From: Caldilineaceae bacterium
Lineage (GTDB): Bacteria; Chloroflexota; Anaerolineae; Caldilineales; Caldilineaceae
Direction of reading: 5' to 3'
Length of the DNA: 64,000 bases
Assembly: GCA_019637645.1 (NCBI GenBank)
Contig: JAHBVH010000027.1
Span: 1-64,000 of the forward strand
Under the pieces are notes generated by a model, which saw only the letters and a list, made by a program, of their open reading frames with translations, had not been told where the DNA came from and searched no databases. Each line of letters begins with the position of its first letter. Positions within the stretch are counted from its first letter, which is position 1. Position numbers and translations under genes: made by a program. Below, one piece after another: positions 9,992-19,200 of the stretch.

Positions 9992-10601
9992 ACTCTACTC
10001 CTCACTTGAGTTCATATTGAAGATAACCATTGCTCTCTTGCCCACCTTCCGCCCATTTCCCCTTGCAATCCCTCATCGCACAACGCGACTGACCTATCCA
10101 CAGTCAATCCTCTGGATAAATTCAATCCTGTGCCATTGATTTATGCATGAATACGCGATTATGGGCCATCACTGATTGTACTAAGCAGTCTGTCTCCATT
10201 GCGTATTGGCTAGGTATCTAAGGAAGAAGTAGGGGGCATCACTTAACGCAGCCAAGGGTACGCACACCTGCAAACGGCCTTAGATAAGTCTACCAGCTTG
10301 TTGCTACCAGCTCAGGAGTACAGCCTACCGATGATAAGCAATAGTATTGTAATACAGACACAGATGAGTTGCAACAATCTCTCGGAATGTGAAAAAGGGC
10401 ACTTATCGACGCGTACCTAGCCCGAAAAGGTGGGGTCCGATCGTGTAGGCGTGGAGCGAAAAGTGTGACAAGTTTAGAATTTACATAAAGCAAGCGCGGT
10501 CAGATTTTGAGAACCTGACCGCGCCTAGGTGACTAACCGACTTTGGCGAGTACATTCGACGAAGGTAAGTCTTATCTCCATACAGATAATAGCGTAGTCT
10601 G
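9992..10601. other. 610-bp intergenic region
   Basis: Between sdhC (start at the left end) and the GH13 gene (stop at the right end). It contains the hairpin at 10494-10524. No convincing gene is seen: a 67-codon frame at 10290-10493 lacks a ribosome-binding site and family features. The sdh promoter must lie here, but no clear -35/-10 pair was found. Confidence 0.5.
10494..10524 (-). terminator. Hairpin terminator after the GH13 gene
   Basis: A 10-bp perfect stem GCGCGGTCAG / CTGACCGCGC with an 11-base loop lies about 80 bases past the GH13 stop. Its inner sequence (GGTCAG...AACCTGACC) resembles the intergenic palindromes at 15608 and 40783, so it may be a member of that repeat family used as a terminator. 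Confidence 0.6.
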
Positions 10602-12530
10602 TCAACGGCGCGGAGTGACGGGCGGGAAAGCAACCAGGATCACCGGTTGCCAAGGGGCCAACGTAAGTGGACAACAACCGTTTTCGACTAAATAGAGTTG
10701 CTCACTGATCAGATCTTGCCATTGACCAGGCCAGGGCAGTGGTAATTCTGTGGTACGGATTGCCCCCCCAAAGTTGAGCGCCACGGCCACATAATCGGGG
10801 CGGCTCCCCCCCGCCGAAGCAGGTGCCGAGCCGGGCAAGGTGCGCTCAAAGCGCACCACTTGTTCATGCACAAAATCGTTGTCCCAAAAGCGAATGGCAT
10901 CGCTGGCTAGGGCCGGGTGTGTGCGGCGCGCGAGGAGGAGGCGCTTGATCAGCTCCCAATACGACCGGTAGAAGGGTTGCTGCAATTTATCCCAGCGCAG
11001 GGGCTGAAAATCAATCGTGCGGGGCGCATCTTCGCCAAACTCTTGACCAGCATAAAGCATTGGAATGCCCGGCGCAGTCAGCAACGCGACAAGGCCAAGC
11101 AGCGCCTTGGCTTGCGCCAACTGTTGTATACTCATCCCAGAAGGGCGTTCGATATGGCGCTGGGCATAAAAGATAATCTCATGTTCAGGGCGCACCTCAT
11201 CATGGCTACACGAATAATTCACCACTTGGGTAGCCTTGGTCAGCCCCATATCCCGAAAACCGCCAATGGCACGGAAAATATCGCGCTTCTCCCATTCCCA
11301 CCGCTGGTTCAGCACATCATCCAGCGTGTGGTGAAAGTCGCCATTCCAATAAGCATCCAGCGGTGTATCATGCACCAATTTAGCAGACGTTTTATCCGGG
11401 CTGGTCCCCTCTAGCTGCCAAAACTCGCCCAGTAGAATACAGTCGGGCTTTTCCTGGCGCGCGGCCCAGCCAATGGCGCTAATCCCATGGTAGGGATTAA
11501 AGCCAGGATTCATGGGGTCCTGACTGTCATAGTCCACCCCACAGACCCAGTCGAACCGAAACCCATCGATGTGATAATCACGTAGCCAAAAGCGGACAAT
11601 ATCCTGAAAATAACGGGTAGTCTCCCCCGTAAAGTGATCCCAATCCACGCCACCCCAGCCATTGACGGCTTGCGACGTATGGTGGAAGAAGGGGTTCCAA
11701 TCGGCCAGGTGTTCCCCTTTGGGGCCATACATGGGTGGATACATTTGATAATAAGGGTGCTGTCCCCACGCATGGTTAAAGGCAACATCAAGAATCACGG
11801 CCAAGCCCCGCGCGTGACACGCATCAATCAAAGCCTTCAAGTCGGTGGGTGTGCCATAGCTCTGCGCTGGCGCACAATAGAAGACGGGATTATAACCCCA
11901 ACTCGAATTGCCTGGAAAAGCCTGAATCGGCATCAGTTCAACCGCGTTGACCCCAAGTTCCGCCAGATAATCGACATAGGGAAGTAGGGTGCGAAAGGTA
12001 CCCATGCGAGGCCGATTGGCCAGCCAGCTACCGGCAAAATCGCGCACACAAAGCTCGTAGATGAGCAACTCGTGTAGCGCCGGCGTCTGCCAGGCTTGGT
12101 CGTGCCATGTAAATTGTGGCACACGGGCTGGCAAATAGGCCCATGGCACCTGATCGTTCCATTGCACTTGCGTGGCATAGGGATCGCCAACCCGCACATG
12201 AGTCTGTTCATCAATGGCAACATAATAGCCATAACGGGTCTCGCCTGGATGAGGAATCGTTGTCCACCATACCCCACGCCCATCGGTCACCATGCGGTGG
12301 GCGCGACTATTCCACCCATTAAAATCACCAATCAGGCTGACATAGGGCTTAAAGGGCGCGTAAAAGACAAAAGTGACGCTGTTGGGTGCCAGGAGGTCAT
12401 AGTGCACTCCACCACGGATATCAGTTGGTAGCATGTTAGGGTCACGCAGCTGCGATGGTTGTGAAGGTAGCGTTTGTGAAGGTAGCGTTTGTGAAGGTAG
12501 CGTTTGTGAAGGTACTGTTAAAGTTGTCAT
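10602..12530 (-). CDS. GH13 alpha-amylase family protein, branching-enzyme-like
   Basis: A 642-residue alpha-glucan-active enzyme. A CBM48-like domain ([22 protein letters not shown]) precedes a GH13 barrel. The catalytic residues are Asp327 (GFRFDW, nucleophile), Glu369 (LLGEFW, acid/base) and Asp444 (YSCSHDEV, transition-state stabiliser). The SHDEV form and the N-terminal CBM48 favour 1,4-alpha-glucan branching enzyme or a close relative over an alpha-amylase; trehalohydrolase is an alternative. The start has an AAGGTGA site upstream. Residues 10-24 are three TLPSQ repeats encoded by a 15-bp tandem repeat, an odd and probably disordered extension. No other glycogen genes are adjacent. Confidence 0.82.
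   Translation of the reverse strand: MTTLTVPSQTLPSQTLPSQTLPSQPSQLRDPNMLPTDIRGGVHYDLLAPNSVTFVFYAPFKPYVSLIGDFNGWNSRAHRMVTDGRGVWWTTIPHPGETRYGYYVAIDEQTHVRVGDPYATQVQWNDQVPWAYLPARVPQFTWHDQAWQTPALHELLIYELCVRDFAGSWLANRPRMGTFRTLLPYVDYLAELGVNAVELMPIQAFPGNSSWGYNPVFYCAPAQSYGTPTDLKALIDACHARGLAVILDVAFNHAWGQHPYYQMYPPMYGPKGEHLADWNPFFHHTSQAVNGWGGVDWDHFTGETTRYFQDIVRFWLRDYHIDGFRFDWVCGVDYDSQDPMNPGFNPYHGISAIGWAARQEKPDCILLGEFWQLEGTSPDKTSAKLVHDTPLDAYWNGDFHHTLDDVLNQRWEWEKRDIFRAIGGFRDMGLTKATQVVNYSCSHDEVRPEHEIIFYAQRHIERPSGMSIQQLAQAKALLGLVALLTAPGIPMLYAGQEFGEDAPRTIDFQPLRWDKLQQPFYRSYWELIKRLLLARRTHPALASDAIRFWDNDFVHEQVVRFERTLPGSAPASAGGSRPDYVAVALNFGGAIRTTELPLPWPGQWQDLISEQLYLVENGCCPLTLAPWQPVILVAFPPVTPRR
12465..12520. repeat. 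15-bp tandem repeat inside the GH13 reading frame
   Basis: Direct copies of GTGAAGGTAGCGTTT (plus strand) lie head to tail, with degenerate edges, near the 5' end of the GH13 gene. The unit is a multiple of three, so copy changes alter only the number of TLPSQ peptides at the protein N-terminus. Slippage could therefore vary length without a frameshift. Confidence 0.85.
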
Positions 12531-12901
12531 ACCAATTCACCTTAGACCAAGAACAAAGCATAGGAAGCATCCTGGCCCGAGCCAAACACAGCTTCTTATG
12601 CCACTTGTGCGCCATCGTTGCAATGACAACAAGCTTACATAAAGGTCGCCGTCGTGTCGGGCTGTTTTCACCAAGAAAATAGCGCTTGATCATAGGGAAC
12701 GCCACAATGGGAAAGAGAAGTTCCCATGCAGCCAGGGATGGAAGTTGCTGGGGGAGATTGGTGTGCCATGCCAAACGCTCTGCCACAGGCAAAGGCCCCG
12801 GCACCGAAGAGGATCAGCGAATACGAATACAATCAGCAAAAAAACTGCCGCATCCGAATAGTTCGTACCTCTCTTCTCAGGGGAAGAGGCCGCAAAGTCG
12901 G
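12531..12901. other. 370-bp intergenic region
   Basis: Lies between the GH13 start and the SDR stop, both on the minus strand. Open frames here are short, without ribosome-binding sites or recognisable motifs. It probably holds the GH13 promoter, but no clear element was seen. Confidence 0.4.
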
Positions 12902-13708
12902 TTAACCATTCTCGTTGAGATCTTGAGTCACTTGGGCAAGCCACGCCTCATCGCGGAAGCTAAAAACTTCCCCAGAACGACTTTGGCTCCAGGGGCCAAC
13001 CATCCAATAGACCAAACGCGCGGCGACAAGTGGTGGGGTCAGTTGCCCATTAGTTTGGAAGTCGTGAAACATCTGGAGGTTTAACCGACTATCGCTAGTA
13101 TCGACACTACGTAAATCGGCTTGCATTTCGGTATCGACAACGCCAGGGTGCAGTGCATTAACCGTGATGCCTGTGTTAGCAACCTCTAGCGCCAGCACGC
13201 GTGTCAATTGATCAAGCCCCGCTTTGGCAGCACCATAGGCACTTAGGCCGGGAATAGGTGTGCGCCCCAACCCGCTACTCACATTGACGATCCGACCATA
13301 GCGCTGCTCCAACATGGTGGGCAGTACGCCATAGATGGTGTAGAAAGGGCCGAGTAAATTGACCTGAAGATTATAGGCCCATTCATCTGGGTCCGTTTCG
13401 GCCACTTCTTCAATGGGCCAGACAACGCCAGCATTGTTGACCAAAATATCAATGTGTTGAAAAGTTAAAATAGCCTGTTCTACCAGTTCGCCGACCTGCT
13501 CGGGATCGGCCACATCGACGGGAACGGCCAAAACATGGCCACCCAATTGCCGAAGCCGTTCGGCCTGTGCCTCTAGCGCATCCGCCGAGCGCGCGGTCAA
13601 CACCACGCTTGCACCCGCCCGTACAAAACGTTCTGCCACGCCAGCCCCTAATCCGCGGCTGGCCCCCGTAATCAATGCAACTTGCCCTTGTAATTTTTTG
13701 CGTGCCAT
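12902..13708 (-). CDS. Short-chain dehydrogenase/reductase (classical SDR)
   Basis: A 268-residue classical SDR. The cofactor motif TGASRGLG is near residue 14, NNAG is in the middle, the catalytic serine is in IVNVSSGLG, and the YGAAK tetrad element is in LSAYGAAKAGLD. The PVDVADP segment after beta-strand 3 and an Arg (LTARS) after strand 2 suggest NADP(H) preference. The frame is open to 13813, but ATG at 13708 (MARKKLQG) starts exactly where SDR homology begins. The substrate cannot be inferred; it resembles 3-oxoacyl-ACP reductase-type enzymes. It is transcribed alone. Confidence 0.88.
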   Translation of the reverse strand: MARKKLQGQVALITGASRGLGAGVAERFVRAGASVVLTARSADALEAQAERLRQLGGHVLAVPVDVADPEQVGELVEQAILTFQHIDILVNNAGVVWPIEEVAETDPDEWAYNLQVNLLGPFYTIYGVLPTMLEQRYGRIVNVSSGLGRTPIPGLSAYGAAKAGLDQLTRVLALEVANTGITVNALHPGVVDTEMQADLRSVDTSDSRLNLQMFHDFQTNGQLTPPLVAARLVYWMVGPWSQSRSGEVFSFRDEAWLAQVTQDLNENG

Positions 13709-13812
13709 ATCGCTACAGTTTACCAGAGAGCGACCAAAAGGTCTACTTTCTCTGAGAATTTTTGGTGCTTTCGCATGGCTTGATCTTTCTGCGCACAGGC
13801 GGCAGCATACCA

Positions 13813-13844
13813 AAGCGGCCCACCTTTGTATAGGTGGGCCGCTT
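13813..13844. terminator. Strong intergenic hairpin
   Basis: A perfect 13-bp GC-rich stem (AAGCGGCCCACCT / AGGTGGGCCGCTT) with a 6-base loop. It lies between the small gene at 14102 and the SDR gene, both minus strand, so it most likely ends the upstream minus-strand transcript. The U tract on either side is short. Confidence 0.65.
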
Positions 13845-14101
13845 CTGGGGTAGGGGGTTTGGACGATTTGCCTTCATCCAAACCGATCTGTGGATTGTTA
13901 CGGGATGATAGCAATTATGGTTGACACATCAGAAAAAGTATGCGTAGGATCTAAAGACAGAAGGTCATTACGCTAAATCCTAGCAGTAGGAGTTGGCGGC
14001 TCTTGATACTTTGCGACGGACCGTGCTATGAGTGGCACAGTATAGCTTCCTACAGGAGGAATGGCCTAGCTTACACTTTACACCGATGAACCCCAGGCTG
14101 A
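13845..14101. other. Non-coding stretch between SDR and small hypothetical gene
   Basis: Together with 13709-13812 this makes about 390 bp without a gene, interrupted only by the hairpin at 13813. A lone TTGACA at 13921 has no matching -10 at proper distance. Nothing else is recognised. Confidence 0.35.
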
Positions 14102-14296
14102 TTAGGAACGTAGATATTTTTCAATATCATCTACTGATTTTTGTAACCGATCAAATTGTTCTTGCGAGGTAATCCAAGTACCATCGACTTTTTCATCGTC
14201 ACGAACAGAAGGAAAACCCGCCCGCTGTGCTGGATTACTGTCGGCTAAAATCTTGTCCAAGATGTCATAGTTGGAATTGCGTGATTTGTTTCCCAT
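14102..14296 (-). CDS. Small hypothetical protein
   Basis: About 64 residues, charged and probably soluble, ending in a likely amphipathic helix (QEQFDRLQKSVDDIEKYL). No family was recognised. The sequence upstream is AAGGAG followed by three consecutive ATGs; the third (14296, giving MGNKSRNSN) has the best ribosome spacing, although the frame is open further back to 14317. The good ribosome-binding site and balanced composition suggest a real gene. It is flanked by about 390 bp of non-coding DNA on each side. Confidence 0.5.
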   Translation of the reverse strand: MGNKSRNSNYDILDKILADSNPAQRAGFPSVRDDEKVDGTWITSQEQFDRLQKSVDDIEKYLRS

Positions 14297-14584
14297 CATC
14301 ATCTCCTTGGGGTTCAATAATACAACTTGCCATTTGCTGACTTAACGCTCGTTAGCACCGGTGTAATTTCACTATTGATGACGGATATACTGACATAAGG
14401 TTACGCTTACATTTTACGTCAATTGTCGTATTTTTCCAATGCTACTACATCCTATTTTACAAGGAAATACCTCAGCTTTTCATTACATCTAAATGACAAA
14501 GTCATACAGCTTTTATCAAAGCCCTCCGTAAGTTAGTCCGTAAACTGTCTATCGCACGCCCTGAACAGCAGGCGCGGCAGTAGG

Positions 14585-14692
14585 CTAACCAGATGAAGAT
14601 CCGACTATCGCGTAGATAGAATCAAGCAACGCTGGGTAAGGACGACCTGGCATGATGTAGCGGGGCAATTGTGGCAAGAGGAGGCGCGCCAT
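14585..14692 (-). CDS. Possible 35-residue ORF coupled to the kinase-like gene
   Basis: The frame starts 4 bases after the stop of the kinase-like gene (TAA AGAG ATG) and encodes a proline-rich 35-residue peptide. The tight spacing suggests coupling, but there is no recognisable motif and no separate ribosome-binding site. It could equally be chance. The remaining DNA to 14297 holds nothing recognisable. Confidence 0.22.
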   Translation of the reverse strand: MARLLLPQLPRYIMPGRPYPALLDSIYAIVGSSSG

Positions 14693-14696
14693 CTCT

Positions 14697-15419
14697 TTAT
14701 GGACGAGGTACCCACCCCGTCATCACCATGATGCCAATTAAAATGAGATCGCGCCAGAAGAGCCAAAGGCGCATTTGATAATAGACCAGTTGATAAAGCT
14801 TGCCCCGGGTAACCGGATCATAATCGACCAAGATAATCCGCGCCTTGGGTTGGGCCGTCAGCATGAGGTTATGGGCGCGCAACAAATTGCGTTGGATCAG
14901 GAAGCTCCAGAGTCGCCAGGGGAACATATACCAGCGGTTGAGACGTGTACGCTCGTCGCGGCTAGTGCTAGAACGCCCATAGAGATCGGGCATCCATCCC
15001 CACTTGCCATAGGCCGCCACAGAGCGACGGATAATCTTCAACAGTTGGCGCGCCAAGTGGAGCCGCGCCGCCCCGTCCAACTGAGCATAGTCCACGGCAA
15101 AGAGCGGTTGCGCATTTTCGTAGAAGGGTTGGATGATCAACCAGTGGGGTTGTCCCCGGTTATCATTGGCGATGAGGAAACTATTGGGAATGCTGTGTTG
15201 GGGCCCCATCACAGCGGCAAAACGACGGGCAGCCTTGCGCCGAGCGATGACTTCCGTCAAGGTAGCACTTAGCGTAGGGAATGCCTCATGCTTGACTTTG
15301 ACCACATAGCGGCGGTCATCCGTACAGTAGACCTCAGTTTCATTGCCGCCAGCAATCCGCTCTAAATGCAGATCAGCATCTAGCGGCGCAAACAGAACAT
15401 CTTGATAGAGATGAGTCAT
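14697..15419 (-). CDS. Kinase-fold protein, YrbL/APH-like
   Basis: A 240-residue protein with protein-kinase-like features. A glycine-rich loop equivalent (RIAGGNETEVYCTDDRRYVVKVK) carries a candidate ATP-binding Lys. Near residues 180-200, HNLMLTAQPKARIILVDYDP resembles the HxN and IDFD catalytic and metal-binding segments of aminoglycoside phosphotransferase-like kinases. The classic HxD aspartate before HNL is not clear (LLRAHNL), so activity is uncertain. The C-terminal about 30 residues are hydrophobic and aromatic and might bind membrane. The substrate is unknown. It is transcribed alone or with the short frame that follows. Confidence 0.5.
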   Translation of the reverse strand: MTHLYQDVLFAPLDADLHLERIAGGNETEVYCTDDRRYVVKVKHEAFPTLSATLTEVIARRKAARRFAAVMGPQHSIPNSFLIANDNRGQPHWLIIQPFYENAQPLFAVDYAQLDGAARLHLARQLLKIIRRSVAAYGKWGWMPDLYGRSSTSRDERTRLNRWYMFPWRLWSFLIQRNLLRAHNLMLTAQPKARIILVDYDPVTRGKLYQLVYYQMRLWLFWRDLILIGIMVMTGWVPRP

Positions 15420-15596
15420 AGCATCACAAAGATCGTTGAGTAAAGGTTCGCAGCATGATGAAGGGCGCTTGATGCCCAGGACGACAGGGAACCAGCGTAA
15501 CGCATCTTCTGGTCTATGATACGCAGCGAAGCGAAAAAAGATTCAACGAGGCAGCCCGCGGTACGGTTTGCTTACGCGGTATGACTATTACAGTTA

Positions 15597-15680
15597 AAAG
15601 TTACGCACTTGGGCCAGACCTGACCGGTTTGGTAAACCGGTCAGGTCTCTGGTCAAGCTGATCAACTGCGTAACTTCTAA
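15597..15680. repeat. Long imperfect palindrome, CCTGACCGG family
   Basis: The inner perfect stem GACCTGACCGGTTT / AAACCGGTCAGGTC (15617-15647) closes on a 3-base loop. Imperfect outer arms extend it: CTTGGGCCAGA with TCTGGTCAAG, then AAGTTACGCA with TGCGTAACTT. The inner arms are almost identical to the palindrome at 40803-40845 and to half-sites at 40012-40023 and 62801-62818. It looks like a small dispersed palindromic element more than a plain terminator. Confidence 0.7.
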
Positions 15681-15729
15681 CTTAATCAACAGTGTACTAC
15701 GCTCCCATCAAAAATCGCGGGAATAAAAA

Positions 15730-15791
15730 ATCCAGATACTACTTGCAGTTCCCCCGAAGCGGCAAAGCCGCACTGCAAATAATATCTGGAT
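15730..15791. repeat. Stepped hairpin, possibly a structured element
   Basis: Nested complementary segments: ATCCAGATA / TATCTGGAT outside, TTGCAGT / ACTGCAA in the middle and GCGGC-aaa-GCCGC inside, with small asymmetric bulges between them. The whole could fold into one 62-base interrupted hairpin. It lies 70 bases from the previous palindrome and is unrelated to it in sequence. Confidence 0.6.
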
Positions 15792-15853
15792 GTATCTATC
15801 CTATCACGCATTGGTTCACCAAGCAAATATCACCCAAGCCAATTCGCACAGTA

Positions 15854-15895
15854 ATCATCATGCTAAAATCATCATGCTAAAATCATCGTGCTAAG
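15854..15895. repeat. Three 14-bp direct repeats
   Basis: ATCATCATGCTAAA occurs twice exactly and once with two changes (ATCATCGTGCTAAG), head to tail. It lies in the upstream region of the secreted nuclease gene. It may be slippage-derived or an operator array; there is no further evidence. Confidence 0.7.
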
Positions 15896-16249
15896 CGCAA
15901 CGCCCTCTTCTTACCTACGTCCTTTAATAGATTGGTAAACTTTGCTGATTTCTGTTGTTAACAGAGAGGTTGTAAACTAGCAATGCGAACTACATTCCGA
16001 TGAGGGTAGAGGGCTCTAGAATCGTTTACATCGTGTCTGCCTCTGTCCCGTCGGGCAGCAGCAACCTGTGCGAAATACTCGCGTTTCACACAGCCCGTTC
16101 CGTGGTACACTTTCATCCGCAGCGTTGTTCATTGCTCAATCAATCCCCCGTCCACCGTGCACCGCTACTCTACCGTGCACGTCTGCCCAAATTTGCTTCA
16201 TTCAAGCGCGATTGCCCCCGCTAACCACCAAAAAGGAGATGACCGCTTT

Positions 16250-19200
16250 ATGCGCAAAATCCATCCCAGCAACCGTTCTGTGGCGTGGAAAGGATCCGGT
16301 GTCGCTTACCCACCGATGGATAGTAGGCCGGGCAAGCAGAGGCGCTACTTGCTCCCCCTTTTGCTTGGCCTTACTTTACTCTGGCTCTTTCCGGCCAGCA
16401 GTTGGGCCCAAGGAATGTCGTTCACACGCTTCAGCCACAAAGCCATCATCGATCAACCCATTGCCCTTCAGAGCCAGCGCCAAGCCACCATTACCCACGC
16501 GGCTATCTCACTTGACGTAGTAATCAATGAAGTCTATGGCGGCGGTGGCAACAGCGGCGCGCCCTACCGCAACGATTTTGTCGAACTCTTTAATCGCGGG
16601 ACAACCACCGTCGCACTCGGTGGTTGGTCCATCCAATATGCCAGCGCCACTGGCACTGGTAATTTTGGGGGCAATTCGGTAACAGCCCTCAGTGGCTCGC
16701 TCGCGCCAGGCCAAACCTATCTCATCCAGCTAGCAGGAGGGACCAATGGCGTTCTCTTGCCCACGCCCGACGCGACGGGGACGGTCAACATGAGTGGCAG
16801 TGCTGGCAAAGTCGCCCTGGTCAATAGCACCACCGGGCTCGCCTGCAATGGTAGTTCGACCCCCTGTTCGACAGAGCAACTAGCCCAGATCATCGATCTG
16901 GTCGGGTGGGGCAACGCCAATTTCTATGAAACGACGGCGGCTTCCGGCACCAATAACACGACCTCTGTCGCCCGGCTGGAAAACGGCTGTACGGAAACCG
17001 ACAACAATAGCAATGACTTTGCGGCCGGGACACCGACACCTACCAATAGCAGCGCCCCAGTAACACCCTGTGGCGTTGTGACCGACACAGCCCCGACAGT
17101 GGCAGAGACCATCCCCGCCAACGGCACGCAAGCCGTTGCGCCCGATGCCAATCTCACGGTCACCTTTAACGAAGATGTGAATGTCACAGGAAGTTGGTTT
17201 ACCTTGAGCTGTACCCTGAGCGGGGCCCATAGTGCCACGGTCAGTGGTGGCCCTTTGACCTTCACCCTCGACCCAACGGCGGCTTTCACACCGGGCGATG
17301 CTTGTAGCCTGACGATTCTCGCCGCGCATGTCACCGATCAAGATAGTATTGATCCGCCGGACGCGATGACCGCCGATGTCACGGTTACCTTTGGCGTTCA
17401 GGAACTCTGTAGCCAACCCTATACAACCATTCCGGCCATCCAAGGTAGTGGGGCCGACGCGGCCATCACTGGTGTAGTCACCACCAAAGGCGTCGTCATC
17501 GGGGATTATGAGGGCGCAACACCAGCCTTGCGCGGCTTTTATTTGCAAGACCCGGTTGGAGATAGCAACAGCGCCACCTCCGATGGGATCTTTGTTTTTA
17601 ACAATAACGACAACGGCGTCAATCTGGGTGATCTGGTGATTGTCACTGGCACAGCGAGCGAATTCCAAGGACAAACACAGCTCAGTGGTGTCACCACCTT
17701 GGCAATTTGTGGCACCGGCTCCGTAACGCCGGTGGATATTACCTTCCCCGTCCCCTCGGCCACCTCCCTAGAACAGTATGAAGGGATGTTGGTCCGGTTG
17801 CCCCAAACGCTCTATGTGACAGAACATTTCCAACTGGGGCGTTTTGGGCAGGTCGTGATGTCGGCCAATGCTCGTCTCCAACAGCCGACCAATGTCACGA
17901 CCCCTGGCGCGGCGGCCTTGGCGCTACAAGCGGCCAACGACCTCAATCGGATCATCATTGACGATGAGCTCAACAGTCAAAACCCCGATCCAATTCGCTT
18001 TGCGCGGGGTGGCAATCCCCTGAGCGCCAGCAACACCTTGCGCGGTGGCGATAGCGCCACGGGCATTGTCGGCGTCTTGACCTATACGTGGGCAGGCAAT
18101 GCGGCCAGCGGCAATGCCTATCGCGTGCGTCCTACCAATGCGTTGGGTGGTTTTGTCAACTTTGAGCCGACCCATCCCCGCCCCACCACGGCCCCCCCGT
18201 TGGCAGGCACCTTGCGGGTGGCAGGCATGAACTTGCTCAACTTCTTCAATACCTTTAGCGGCTGCACCCAAGGGGTGGGCGGCGCTACCACCGACTGCCG
18301 CGGGGCAAACGCCCAGGCGGAATTTGACCGCCAATGGCCGAAAACGGTCGCAGCCATTATCGGCACCGAGGCCGACATTATGGGGATTAATGAAATTGAA
18401 AATGATGGCTATGGTGCGAGTAGTGCTATTCAGACTCTGGTTACTCAGCTCAACGCCGCCACTGCCCCTGGCACCTATGCCTTTATTGATGTCGATACCG
18501 CCACCGGCCAGGTGAATGCCCTCGGCACCGACGCGATCAAGGTGGGGCTGCTCTACAAACCAGCCAGTGTCACGCCCGTGGGCCAGACAGCCGCGCTCAA
18601 CAGCGTGGCCTTTGTCAATGGCGGCGATAGTGCGCCGCGGGCGCGTCCTGCCCTGGCGCAAGCCTTCCAAGAGAACGCTAGCGGTGAGCGGATCGTGGTC
18701 ACCGTCAACCACTTCAAGAGCAAAGGATCGGCCTGTGATACGCCGGACGCGGGCGATGGTCAGGGGAACTGTAACCTTGTGCGCGCCAATAGTGCGACGG
18801 CCTTGGTCACTTGGCTGGCGAGTGATCCCACCGGCACGGGCGAAACGGATAATCTGATCATTGGCGATCTCAATTCCTATGCCAAGGAAGATCCGATTAC
18901 CGTTATTGAAAATGCTGGCTACACCAACCTGATTGCGACTTTCCTAGGGCCGGATGCCTATTCCTATGTCTTTGATGGGCAGTGGGGCTATCTCGATCAC
19001 GCGTTGGCTTCGGCCACTCTCCTGAGCAAGGTCGCCGCGGTAAGTGATTGGCACATCAACGCCGACGAACCGAGTGTCTTGGATTACAACACTGACTTTA
19101 AGACCGCCAATCTGCAAACGACCCTCTATGCGCCCGATGTCTTCCGCATTGCCGATCATGATCCAGTCCTTGTCGATCTGGCGCTCAATGCCCCGCCGGT

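Larger units (their letters stand above)
15420..16249. other. 830-bp intergenic region rich in repeats
   Basis: Divergent spacer between the kinase-like gene (minus) and the secreted nuclease gene (plus). It contains two large inverted repeats (15597-15680 and 15730-15791) and three 14-bp direct repeats (15854-15895). No protein gene was supported. Both divergent promoters presumably lie here. Confidence 0.6.

Noticed and set aside
10290..10493. 67-codon minus-strand frame
   Set aside because: No ribosome-binding site or motif, and random-looking composition.
13921..13950. TTGACA-based promoter
   Set aside because: No -10-like hexamer lies 16-18 bases downstream.
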